DNA of 64,000 bases, taken from NCBI GenBank assembly GCA_036620675.1, contig JAZHEE010000004.1. The stretch is one strand, 5' to 3'. The notes under the pieces are model-generated. The model did no database searches. It saw only the letters and a list, made by a program, of their open reading frames with translations, and was not told the origin of the DNA. The DNA is from Jejubacter sp036620675. Its GTDB lineage: Bacteria > Pseudomonadota > Gammaproteobacteria > Enterobacterales > Enterobacteriaceae. Made by a program: the position numbers and the translations under genes. Below, piece by piece: positions 46,077 to 55,400 of the stretch. Numbering within the stretch: position 1 is the stretch's first letter; each line of letters begins with the position of its first letter.

Positions 46077-46102
46077 ACAGGGCCGTATGGCCCTGTTTCT
46101 TT
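46077..46102 (+). terminator. Terminator of sspAB
   Basis: ACAGGGCC-GTAT-GGCCCTGT followed by TTCTTT, six bases after the sspB stop. Confidence 0.92.
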
Positions 46103-46162
46103 ATCACCCATTGTTTCCTTTGTGGTATACCATTGCTACCTTACCCCGGATAAACAGCACTT

Positions 46163-46924
46163 ATGAGTTCATTCGATCAACAGGCTGACAAGGATGCGAG
46201 GAGTACGCTGGCCGGCCTGCGTCGCCGTCCGCTGACGCGTAAGAAGCTTTCAGATATGGTGGAAGAAGAGCTGGAGCAGATGATCCGCCGCCGTGAATTT
46301 TCTGAAGGAGAGCAACTGCCGTCGGAGCGCGAACTGATGATGATGTTCGATGTGGGGCGTCCGTCGGTGCGCGAGGCGCTGGCATCGCTCAGGCGTAAGG
46401 GGCTGGTACAGATTAACAATGGCGAGCGGGCCAGAGTTTCCCGCCCGTCTGCGGATACCATCGTCAGTGAACTGTCTGGTATGGCGCAGGATTTTTTGTC
46501 CCGTCCTGGGGGGATTGCCCATTTTGAACAACTGAGGCTGTTTTTTGAATCCAGTCTCGTGCGTTACGCGGCAAGTCATGCCAGCGACGAGCAAATTGCC
46601 GAACTGGGCAAAGCCCTGGAACACAATAGCCAGTCACTGGATGATAACGCGCAGTTTATTCGCTCGGATATCGAGTTTCACCGGGTGCTGGCCAGTATTC
46701 CCGGAAATCCTATTTTTATGGCGATTCACGTCGCCCTGCTGGACTGGCTTATCGCTACGCGCCCTAAAGTGGCCGATGGCGATCTCCACCAGCACAATAG
46801 CGATAGTTATCAGCAACATATTCGGATCTACAACGCCATTTGCGATCGCAGTCCCGATGAGGCCGATCGGGCCTTAGAGGATCATCTCACCAGCGTTTTC
46901 GCTGCCTGGGCGCGTCTGCGTTAA
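46163..46924 (+). CDS. nanR: Sialic acid-responsive repressor NanR
   Basis: A 253-residue GntR-family (FadR-type) repressor released by N-acetylneuraminate. Winged helix with LPSERELMMMFDVGRPSVREALASLRRKGLVQI at about 50-85, then an FCD effector domain. E. coli NanR is 263 residues; the difference is mostly at the variable N-terminus and tail. It is upstream of nanA with a triple GGTATA operator in between. Confidence 0.97.
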   Translation: MSSFDQQADKDARSTLAGLRRRPLTRKKLSDMVEEELEQMIRRREFSEGEQLPSERELMMMFDVGRPSVREALASLRRKGLVQINNGERARVSRPSADTIVSELSGMAQDFLSRPGGIAHFEQLRLFFESSLVRYAASHASDEQIAELGKALEHNSQSLDDNAQFIRSDIEFHRVLASIPGNPIFMAIHVALLDWLIATRPKVADGDLHQHNSDSYQQHIRIYNAICDRSPDEADRALEDHLTSVFAAWARLR

Positions 46925-47003
46925 GAACATCATGCCTCATCCATTTTAGTGAAGTTGCTCCCAAACTGAGCATTCAGGAGCGGAGTTGTCGCTTTTTTAA
47001 TCT

Positions 47004-47026
47004 GGTATAATAGGTATAAAGGTATA
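47004..47026 (+). promoter_or_regulatory. NanR operator (three GGTATA repeats)
   Basis: GGTATA occurs at 47004, 47013 and 47021 in direct repeat. This is the site type bound by E. coli NanR, two or three tandem GGTATA units overlapping the nanA promoter. It lies 35 bases ahead of the nanA start, so NanR should block nanAT transcription until sialic acid is present. Confidence 0.93.
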
Positions 47027-47060
47027 TAGTTTCAGCATTCCCAATACGAATGAGGTCGCT

Positions 47061-47960
47061 ATGTCAGCCAGTCTTAAAGGGGTTATGTCCGCGCTACTTA
47101 CGCCATTTGATCGCGAGCAGCGGCTGGATACTGCCAGCCTGCGCCAGTTGGTGCGCTTTAATATCAGTCAGGGGATCGACGGCCTGTATGTAGGAGGCTC
47201 TACCGGCGAGGCCTTTGTCCAGAGCATCGCCGAACGTGAAGAGGTGCTGGAGATCGTGGCCCAGGAGGCGGCGGGAAGGATCAAACTGATCGCTCACGTC
47301 GGCTGCGTCAGCACCGCAGAAAGCCAGCAACTGGCCGTGGCGGCGCAGCGCTATGGTTATGATGCCGTATCGGCGGTAACGCCGTTTTACTACCCTTTCA
47401 GCTTTGCGGAGCACTGCGACCATTATCGCGCCATTATCGATGCCGCCCGGGGACTGCCGATGGTGGTCTATAACATTCCGGCGCTTAGTGGCGTGCAGCT
47501 TACGCTGGAGCAGATTGGACAACTGATCGCTTTGCCGGGGGTAGCTGCGCTGAAGCAGACTTCCGGCGACCTCTATCAGATGGAGCAGATCCGCCGGGCC
47601 CATCCTGAACTGGTGCTTTATAACGGTTATGACGAGATCTTCACCAGTGGTTTGATGGCGGGGGCTAACGGTGGCATTGGCAGTACTTACAACGTGATGG
47701 GCTGGCGCTATAAAGCGATAGCCCATGCGCTGGATCAGGGGGAAGTCGGGCAGGCCCGTCGTCTGCAAAGCCGGTGTAACGAGGTTATCGATCTGCTGAT
47801 TCAGACCGGCGTTTTTCGCGGCCTGAAAACCCTGTTGCACTATATGGATGTGGTGGCGGTGCCGCTGTGCCGCAAACCTTTTGCCCCGGTGGATGAGCGG
47901 TTCCTGCCGGCCCTGAAAATGCTGGCGCGGCAGTTACAGGAAGAGTACGAGTCGCACTAG
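47061..47960 (+). CDS. nanA: N-acetylneuraminate lyase
   Basis: A 299-residue class I aldolase that splits N-acetylneuraminate into pyruvate and N-acetylmannosamine. The Schiff-base Lys165 is in ALKQTSGD, Tyr137 in VVYNIPALSG, and GGSTGEAF binds the carboxylate. E. coli NanA is 297 residues. It is the first gene of the nan operon and is followed by nanT. Confidence 0.98.
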   Translation: MSASLKGVMSALLTPFDREQRLDTASLRQLVRFNISQGIDGLYVGGSTGEAFVQSIAEREEVLEIVAQEAAGRIKLIAHVGCVSTAESQQLAVAAQRYGYDAVSAVTPFYYPFSFAEHCDHYRAIIDAARGLPMVVYNIPALSGVQLTLEQIGQLIALPGVAALKQTSGDLYQMEQIRRAHPELVLYNGYDEIFTSGLMAGANGGIGSTYNVMGWRYKAIAHALDQGEVGQARRLQSRCNEVIDLLIQTGVFRGLKTLLHYMDVVAVPLCRKPFAPVDERFLPALKMLARQLQEEYESH

Positions 47961-48035
47961 GTTTCGGTATTGCCGGTGGCTGCCGGCCTCCGATCACTGT
48001 CAACAAACGGGCGTGACCCGTTGCGGGAGACACCG

Positions 48036-49529
48036 ATGAGTACAACCGCTCCAGCAATCCCGTGGTATCGTCATCTCAACCGGACTCAGTGGCGCGCCTT
48101 TTCCGCCGCCTGGTTGGGATATCTGCTTGATGGCTTCGATTTTGTTCTGATCGCGCTGGTATTAACGGAGATTCAGGCGGATTTTGGCCTGACGACCGTT
48201 CAGGCCGCCAGCCTGATCTCTGCCGCGTTTATCTCGCGCTGGTTTGGTGGTTTGCTGCTTGGCGCTATGGGCGATCGCTACGGGCGGCGGCTGGCGATGA
48301 TTACCAGTATTGTGCTGTTTTCAGTCGGCACCCTGGCCTGTGGTCTGGCCCCGGGTTATACCACTCTGTTTGTGGCCCGTCTGGTGATCGGTATGGGGAT
48401 GGCAGGGGAATATGGCTCCAGCGCCACTTATGTGATTGAAAGCTGGCCTCGCCACTTACGCAATAAAGCCAGCGGCTTTTTGATCTCTGGTTTTTCCGTC
48501 GGCGCGGTAGTGGCGGCTCAGGTATATAGCCTGGTAGTGCCGCTCTGGGGATGGCGGGCGCTGTTTTTTATTGGCATTCTGCCCATTATCTTTGCCCTGT
48601 GGCTGCGCAAGAACATCCCGGAGGCGGCTGACTGGAAAGAGCGGCATGCGGACAAAGCCCCGGTGCGCACTATGGTCGATATCCTGTATCGCGGCGAGCA
48701 CCGGCTGGCCAATGTGGTGATGACGCTGGCGGCGGGTGTCGCGCTCTGGTTCTGTTTCGCCGGTGATTTACAGAATGCGGCGATTGTTGCCGCGCTCGGT
48801 CTGCTATGCACGGCAATTTTTATCAGCTTTATGGTACAGAGCGCAGGTCGACGCTGGCCAACAGGCGTAATGCTGATGGTGGTGGTGCTGTTCGCCTTTC
48901 TCTACTCCTGGCCGATTCAGGCGCTATTGCCAACCTGGCTTAAGAGCGAACTGGCTTATGATCCGGGTACTGTCGCGCAGGTATTGTTCTTTAGCGGATT
49001 TGGCGCTGCGGTCGGCTGCTGCGTTGGCGGATTTCTGGGGGACTGGCTGGGGACGCGGCGGGCTTATGTTTATAGCCTGCTGGCATCGCAACTGCTGATT
49101 ATCCCGGTCTTTGCCGTGGGAGGAACCAGCGTCTGGGTTCTGGGGCTGCTGCTCTTTTTTCAGCAGATGCTGGGACAGGGGATCTCCGGGATCCTTCCCA
49201 AGCTGATTGGCGGCTACTTCGATACCGATAGGCGCGCCGCTGGCCTGGGGTTTACCTATAACGTCGGCGCCCTGGGCGGCGCGCTGGCGCCAGTGCTGGG
49301 AGCGACTATCGCCCGGCAGCTGGATCTGGGAACGGCGCTGGGCTCGCTCTCTTTCAGCCTGACCTTTGTGGTGATTCTGTTGATTGGTCTGGACATGCCT
49401 TCCCGGGTGCAGCGCTGGTTGCGTCCCGACGCCCTGCGTACCCATGACGCCATTGACGGATTGCCGCTGGGCGGGGCGCAGCCCGGAAGGGCGAAGCGTA
49501 AGCGCGTGAATATTCCGGTCAGACGCTAA
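48036..49529 (+). CDS. nanT: Sialic acid/proton symporter NanT
   Basis: A 497-residue major-facilitator transporter with about 14 membrane segments, the two extra ones being typical of NanT. The start MSTTAPAIPWYRHLNRTQWRAF at 48036 fits the E. coli protein (496); the frame is open 22 codons upstream but those are not conserved. LGAMGDRYGRRLAM is the MFS loop motif. It ends the part of the operon that matches E. coli: nanE, nanK and yhcH are not downstream. Confidence 0.97.
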   Translation: MSTTAPAIPWYRHLNRTQWRAFSAAWLGYLLDGFDFVLIALVLTEIQADFGLTTVQAASLISAAFISRWFGGLLLGAMGDRYGRRLAMITSIVLFSVGTLACGLAPGYTTLFVARLVIGMGMAGEYGSSATYVIESWPRHLRNKASGFLISGFSVGAVVAAQVYSLVVPLWGWRALFFIGILPIIFALWLRKNIPEAADWKERHADKAPVRTMVDILYRGEHRLANVVMTLAAGVALWFCFAGDLQNAAIVAALGLLCTAIFISFMVQSAGRRWPTGVMLMVVVLFAFLYSWPIQALLPTWLKSELAYDPGTVAQVLFFSGFGAAVGCCVGGFLGDWLGTRRAYVYSLLASQLLIIPVFAVGGTSVWVLGLLLFFQQMLGQGISGILPKLIGGYFDTDRRAAGLGFTYNVGALGGALAPVLGATIARQLDLGTALGSLSFSLTFVVILLIGLDMPSRVQRWLRPDALRTHDAIDGLPLGGAQPGRAKRKRVNIPVRR

Positions 49530-49628
49530 GAGAATGCCTGGATAACGCCGAAAATGACGCTGCCGGAAAGCGTGCGTTGCCTGACTGTATTAGCATGGGA
49601 GGTTCGATAACACAAAGCAGGGGGCGTT

Positions 49629-50966
49629 GTGACAAAATCGTGGCTAATGGGGGGCGCCTGCGCGCTGATGTTCAGTGCAACGGCCAGCGCCATACCGGGC
49701 AGTTTCCCAACCGGAACGACCTATTACGATCCGTTGCGGGCATGGAACGGCTATGTGCTGTTTCCCGGCGGCGATCGCAAAACTCATCTGATCGATATGA
49801 ACGGCAACGAGGTCAAACGCTGGAATTATGAGAGCTTCCCCCCGTGGCCGATCGACAACGCTAAAGGGCATCTCCTGGTTCAGCTTGAGCGCCAGGAAAA
49901 GCCGGAAAAAGCGGCGACGCCGGGCAACGGCATGCTGAACGCCGTAGTGGGCGAAGTGGACTGGAATGGTGATGAAGTATGGCGCTACGGCAGCCAGCGT
50001 AAACCATTGCATCAACATCACGATATCCGGCGGCTGGATAATGGCAATACCCTGATTATGGGCGCGGCGAAGCGCTGGCTGCCCGGCTTTGACTATCCCG
50101 TTATTGATAACAATGTGGAAGAGGTAACGCCGCAGGGTAAAACCGTCTGGCGCTGGTGGGCGGGCGATCATCTGGATCAACTGGGCTTTTCGCAGCGGCA
50201 GGTCGCACTGATCAAACAGGGCCGGGACCCCGATTTCCTGCATTTTAATACTGCGGCGCCACTGGGGGAAAACCACTGGTTCGATGCCGGCGATCGCCGT
50301 TTTGCACCTGATAATATTCTGGTTAATTCGCGCAACGGTAATGTTGCGGTCATTATCGATAAGAAAGCAAAGAAGGTGGTCTGGCGAATCGGGCCGGATT
50401 ACCCGCCGTTGAAGCTCGGCGATCCTCTGCCGCGCCCGCTGGACCAGATGGTCGGCGCCCATGACGTGCATATGATTGGCAAAGGGCTACCCGGTGCCGG
50501 TAATCTGCTGATTTTTGATAACCAGGGCCAGGCGGGGTTTCCGCCGCCGCCTCAGGGTGTTTTTTCAGCTTCCCGGGTGATTGAAGTCAACCCTAAGACC
50601 CGGCAGATCGTCTGGGAATATTCGGCTCAGCAGTCAGGCAGGGCGATATGGAGCTTCTACAGCGCCTTTATCAGTAATGCTCAGCGTCTGCCCAACGGTA
50701 ATACATTGATTAACGAAGGCCAGAATGGCCGCTTTTTCCAGGTGACGCCGCGCGGTAAGATCGTCTGGGAATACGTCAGTCCGTATTTCGGTAAACAGAT
50801 GCCGAAGGATAACTATGTCACTAATTCAGCGTATCGGGCGCGGATGGTGGATTATCGCTGGGCCCCAGAGGGGACTCCGCATTCGGAAATGCCGGTTATG
50901 GCCGACTGTAAACGTCATCCGGCGGCGCCGGGTTGCGCAGAGAGTACGGAAGGGGTCAGGGAATGA
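49629..50966 (+). CDS. Secreted arylsulfotransferase-like protein
   Basis: A 445-residue protein with a signal peptide (MTKSWLMGGACALMFSATASA) and beta-propeller repeats of the arylsulfotransferase (ASST) family. Candidate catalytic histidines are His128, His130 and His131 in HQHHDIRR and His278 and His281 in AHDVHMIG. NGNTLINEGQNGRFFQVTPRGKIVWEY is a typical blade. Family enzymes move sulfate between phenolic compounds in the periplasm. It is shorter than E. coli AssT (about 600) and belongs to the shorter branch. It starts with GTG after AGGGGG, 99 bases after nanT, and no terminator is visible between them. No dsbL or dsbI partner is present. Confidence 0.75.
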   Translation: MTKSWLMGGACALMFSATASAIPGSFPTGTTYYDPLRAWNGYVLFPGGDRKTHLIDMNGNEVKRWNYESFPPWPIDNAKGHLLVQLERQEKPEKAATPGNGMLNAVVGEVDWNGDEVWRYGSQRKPLHQHHDIRRLDNGNTLIMGAAKRWLPGFDYPVIDNNVEEVTPQGKTVWRWWAGDHLDQLGFSQRQVALIKQGRDPDFLHFNTAAPLGENHWFDAGDRRFAPDNILVNSRNGNVAVIIDKKAKKVVWRIGPDYPPLKLGDPLPRPLDQMVGAHDVHMIGKGLPGAGNLLIFDNQGQAGFPPPPQGVFSASRVIEVNPKTRQIVWEYSAQQSGRAIWSFYSAFISNAQRLPNGNTLINEGQNGRFFQVTPRGKIVWEYVSPYFGKQMPKDNYVTNSAYRARMVDYRWAPEGTPHSEMPVMADCKRHPAAPGCAESTEGVRE

Positions 50967-50997
50967 ATCAGGCCGCGGGGAAACCCGCGGCCTGATT
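50967..50997. terminator. Bidirectional terminator before gltD
   Basis: AATCAGGCCGCGGG-GAAA-CCCGCGGCCTGATT, a long GC stem between the convergent sulfotransferase-like gene and gltD. T-runs are short, but the stem is very strong. Confidence 0.85.
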
Positions 50998-50999
50998 GC

Positions 51000-52418
51000 T
51001 TAGACTTCGAGGAAGTTAAGAATGCCGTCTGCCGCTTTGCGACCTTCGGCGATGGCGGTTACCACCAGATCGGAGCCGCGGACGATATCGCCGCCGGCGA
51101 AGATCTTCGGATTACTGGTCTGGAAAGCGTTCTCGCTGCTTTCCGGCGCAATCACCCGGCCCTGGCTATCCAGCTCGACGCTGTGTTTTTCCAGCCAGTG
51201 CATCGGGTGTGGTCGGAAACCGAACGCCATGACCACCGCATCAGCTGGTAGCACGTGCTCAGAGCCTGGGACGATCTCGGCGCGACGGCGGCCTTTTTCA
51301 TCAGGCTCGCCCATTTCGGTTCGCGCCATCTTCACACCGCATACCTGGCCATTATCGTTGATCTCAACGCCCAGCGGTTGCAGGTTGAACTGAAACTCCA
51401 CTCCTTCTTCGCGGGCGTTTTTCACTTCGCGCTTCGAACCAGGCATGTTCTCTTCGTCACGGCGATAGGCGCAGGTAACGTGGGTGGCACCCTGGCGCAC
51501 CGAAGTACGTACGCAGTCCATCGCAGTATCACCACCACCCAACACCACCACGCGCTTGCCTTCCATGCTGATATAAGGCTGCTGTGAATCTTCAGAGAAG
51601 CCCATCAGCTGGCGGGTATTGGCTATCAGGAACGGCAGGGCTTCGTAAACGCCCGGCGCATCTTCATTGTCCAGGCCACCGCGCATCGACTGATAAGTCC
51701 CTACGCCCAGGAATACCGCATCGTAGTCGGCCAGCAGGCTGTCGAGCTCCACGTCCTTACCCACTTCGGTATTGAGCTTAAACTCGATGCCCATGCCGGA
51801 GAAGATCTCGCGGCGGCGGATCATCACCTCTTTTTCCAGCTTGAAGGCGGGAATGCCGAAGGTCAGCAGACCGCCGATTTCCGGGTGGCGATCGAAGACC
51901 ACAGCCTTCACGCCGTTGCGGGCCAGGATATCGGCACAGGCCAGCCCGGCCGGGCCGGCGCCGATAATCGCCACCCGCTTGCCGGTCTGCTTTACACCGG
52001 TCAGATCCGGGCGCCAGCCCATCTCAAAGGCTTTATCGTTAATATAACGCTCGATATTGCCGATGGTCACTGCGCCGAATTCGTCGTTCAGCGTACAGGC
52101 GCCTTCACAAAGCCTGTCCTGCGGACAGACGCGGCCGCAGACTTCCGGCAGCGTATTGGTCTGGTGCGAGAGCTCAGCGGCTTCCACAATACGCCCCTCG
52201 TTGGCCAGTTTCAGCCAGTTGGGGATGTAGTTATGGACCGGACACTTCCATTCGCAATAAGGGTTCCCGCAGGCGAGACAACGATCCGCCTGAGCGCTGG
52301 CCTGGTTTTCCAGAAAAGGCTCGTAGATCTCGACAAACTCGATCTTGCGGATCCTGAGCGGTTTCTTCGGCGGGTCAACGCGCTGTAAATCGATAAACTG
52401 GTATACGTTCTGACTCAT
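51000..52418 (-). CDS. gltD: Glutamate synthase small subunit
   Basis: The 472-residue NADPH-binding subunit of glutamate synthase, which supplies electrons for glutamate formation from glutamine and 2-oxoglutarate. Iron-sulfur cysteines are Cys47, 50, 55, 59 and Cys94, 98, 104, 108. Two Rossmann folds follow: VAIIGAGPAGLACAD (FAD) and VVVLGGGDTAMDCVR (NADPH). Length equals E. coli GltD. It starts 10 bases after gltB. No gltF follows. Confidence 0.99.
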   Translation of the reverse strand: MSQNVYQFIDLQRVDPPKKPLRIRKIEFVEIYEPFLENQASAQADRCLACGNPYCEWKCPVHNYIPNWLKLANEGRIVEAAELSHQTNTLPEVCGRVCPQDRLCEGACTLNDEFGAVTIGNIERYINDKAFEMGWRPDLTGVKQTGKRVAIIGAGPAGLACADILARNGVKAVVFDRHPEIGGLLTFGIPAFKLEKEVMIRRREIFSGMGIEFKLNTEVGKDVELDSLLADYDAVFLGVGTYQSMRGGLDNEDAPGVYEALPFLIANTRQLMGFSEDSQQPYISMEGKRVVVLGGGDTAMDCVRTSVRQGATHVTCAYRRDEENMPGSKREVKNAREEGVEFQFNLQPLGVEINDNGQVCGVKMARTEMGEPDEKGRRRAEIVPGSEHVLPADAVVMAFGFRPHPMHWLEKHSVELDSQGRVIAPESSENAFQTSNPKIFAGGDIVRGSDLVVTAIAEGRKAADGILNFLEV

Positions 52419-52427
52419 AACAACCCC

Positions 52428-55400
52428 TTACTGCGCCTGTACCCGCAACTCGGCGGAGGTTCGGCTACGGTGACCCAATAATGCTTTAACATCGCTGGAC
52501 TTTGGCTTTACCAGCGCGAACTTCGAGGCGAACGCCGACCATCCAGCCAGGATCGCTTCTCCGCGTGACGAGCCGGTATGCTGCACGTGTTCGGTAATTA
52601 ATCCGCGCAGGTGCTCTTCGTGAATCGGCAGTTCGTCCACCTGTAGCACTTCCACCAGTTCCGGGTTGACGCGCTTGCGGAATTCGCCGTCGTCGTCCAG
52701 CACATAGGCGAAGCCGCCGGTCATGCCTGCGCCGAAGTTGACCCCGGTTTTGCCGAGGATGCAAACCACGCCGCCGGTCATATATTCACAGCCGTTGTCG
52801 CCAATGCCTTCCACCACGGTGAGAGCCCCGGAATTACGTACCGCGAAGCGTTCACCCGCGCGGCCAGCGGCGAACAGCCGACCACCGGTGGCGCCATACA
52901 GACAGGTATTACCGATGATGCTGGCTTCATGGCTATGGAATGAAGAGCCGACCGGCGGGCGTACTGCGATCAGGCCGCCTGCCATGCCTTTACCAACGTA
53001 GTCATTGGCATCTCCGGTCAGGAACAGCTCAACGCCGCCGGCGTTCCAGACGCCGAAGCTCTGACCCGCGGTACCGCTAAAGTGGGCGCGGATTGGATCT
53101 CCCGCCAGCCCCTGGTCGCCGTGTCGGCTGGCGATATAGCCAGAGAGTGCGGCACCCACTGAACGATCGGTATTGCGAATGTCGAACCAGAAGGTCTTGC
53201 TCTGTTTGTCATCAACAAAAGGCTGCGCCTGCTTAAGCAGCCGGGCGTTCAGCTCGCCATTATCGAATGACGGGTTGTTCTCGGTACAATAGAGCGCTTT
53301 ACCGGGGTGCGGTTCGGCAGTCTCCAGTAGCCTGGAAAGATCCAACTTCTGCTGTTTAGCGGTGAAGCCTTCCAGCTCGGTAAGCAAATCGGTGCGGCCA
53401 ATGAGATCCACCAGACGTTTCACGCCAAGCCATGCCATCAGCTCGCGGGTTTCCCTGGCAATAAAGTCAAAGTAGTTGGTGACTTTGAACGGCAGGCCAT
53501 GGTAGTGGTTCTTACGCAGCTTTTCGTCCTGGGTCGCTACGCCGGTCGCGCAGTTGTTCAGGTGGCAGATACGCAGATATTTGCAGCCCAGCGCTACCAT
53601 CGGCCCGGTACCGAACCCGAAGCTTTCTGCGCCCAGAATGGCGGCTTTAATGATGTCCAGGCCGGTCTTCAGACCGCCATCCACCTGCAGGCGGATCTTG
53701 TGGCGCAGGCCGTTGGCTACCAGCGCCTGTTGGGTTTCGACCAGGCCCAGCTCCCACGGGCAGCCGGCGTATTTCACCGACGTGAGCGGGCTTGCACCAG
53801 TGCCGCCGTCGTAGCCGGCGATAGTGATAAGATCGGCATAGGCTTTGGCCACGCCAGTGGCGATGGTGCCGACGCCTGGTTCAGAAACCAGCTTCACGGA
53901 GATCATCGCCCGCGGGTTGACCTGCTTCAGGTCGAAGATAAGCTGTGCCAGATCCTCGATAGAATAGATATCGTGGTGTGGCGGTGGCGAAATCAGGGTC
54001 ACGCCAGGTACCGAATAGCGCAGTTTAGCGATATAAGGGGTGACCTTATCGCCGGGCAGCTGTCCACCTTCGCCTGGCTTGGCGCCCTGGGCAACTTTAA
54101 TCTGAATGACGTCGGCATTGCTCAGATAGGCAGGGGTGACGCCGAAGCGTCCCGAAGCGACCTGTTTGATGCGCGATACTTTGTTGGTGCCGTAGCGTGC
54201 CGGATCTTCGCCGCCTTCACCGGAGTTAGAGAATCCGCCGATGCTGTTCATGGCTTCCGCCAGCGATTCATGGGCCTCCGGGCTCAGAGCACCGATAGAC
54301 ATGGCTGCAGTATCGAAACGCTTAAACAGTTCGCTGGCGGGCTCGACGGCATCGACAGAAATGGCCTCGCCTTGTGGATTCAGCGCCAGCAGATCGCGTA
54401 GCGCAGCGACGGGGCGCTCGTTCACCAGTCTGGCGTAGGCCTGATAGTCCTGATAGTCGCCGCTTTGAACTGCCTGTTGCAGGGTGCGAACCACATCCGG
54501 GTTATAGGCATGGTATTCACCGCCGTGGACGTACTTCAGCAGTCCGCCCTGGTTCAGCGGCTTACGGGTCAGCCAGGCGCGTTTTGACAGGTTCAGCAGA
54601 TCCTGCTGGAAGTCGCTGAAGCTGGCGCCGCCAATGCGGGTCACCACGCCGGGGAAGCAGAGATCGCACAGTTCCTGATGCAGTCCCACGGCTTCGAACA
54701 ACTGAGCGCAGCGGTAGGAGGCGATGGTGGAGATCCCCATCTTGGACATGATCTTGTACAGACCTTTATTGATGCCGTTACGGTAGTTAAGCATCACTTC
54801 GCGCCAGGACTTGCTGATGGTGCCGCCGTCCACCATACGGGCCAGGGTTTCATAGGCCAGATACGGGTAGATAGCCGTGGCGCCGAAGCCGAGTAGTACT
54901 GCAAAATGGTGAGGATCGCGGGCGCTGGCAGTCTCGACGATGATATTAGCGTCACAGCGCAGGTTCTTTTCGATCAGGCGGCGTTGAATAGCGCCCACCG
55001 CCATCGGCGCCGGTACCGGCAGGCGGTTTTTCGCGATATTGCGATCGGAAAGTACCAGCAGCACGGTGCCGTTGTGCACCATGCGCTCCGCTTCGTCGCA
55101 CAGCGCGTTAATGGTGGTTTCCAGAGAGGCGCTGGCGATATCGTAAGTGATATCGAGAGTATCGGCGCGATAGTACTCTTCGTCGAAGGTGGTGAGCTGA
55201 CGGAAGTCAGACCACAGCAGGATAGGCGATTTAAAGCTCAGCCGATGTGCCTGGCCTTCCGCTTCGCAGAAGACATTCATCTCGCGACCAATATTGGTGG
55301 CCAGCGACATGACGTGGGCTTCGCGCAGTGGATCGATAGGTGGATTGGTTACCTGAGCGAACTGCTGGCGGAAGTAGTCATAGATAATACGCGGCTGGCT

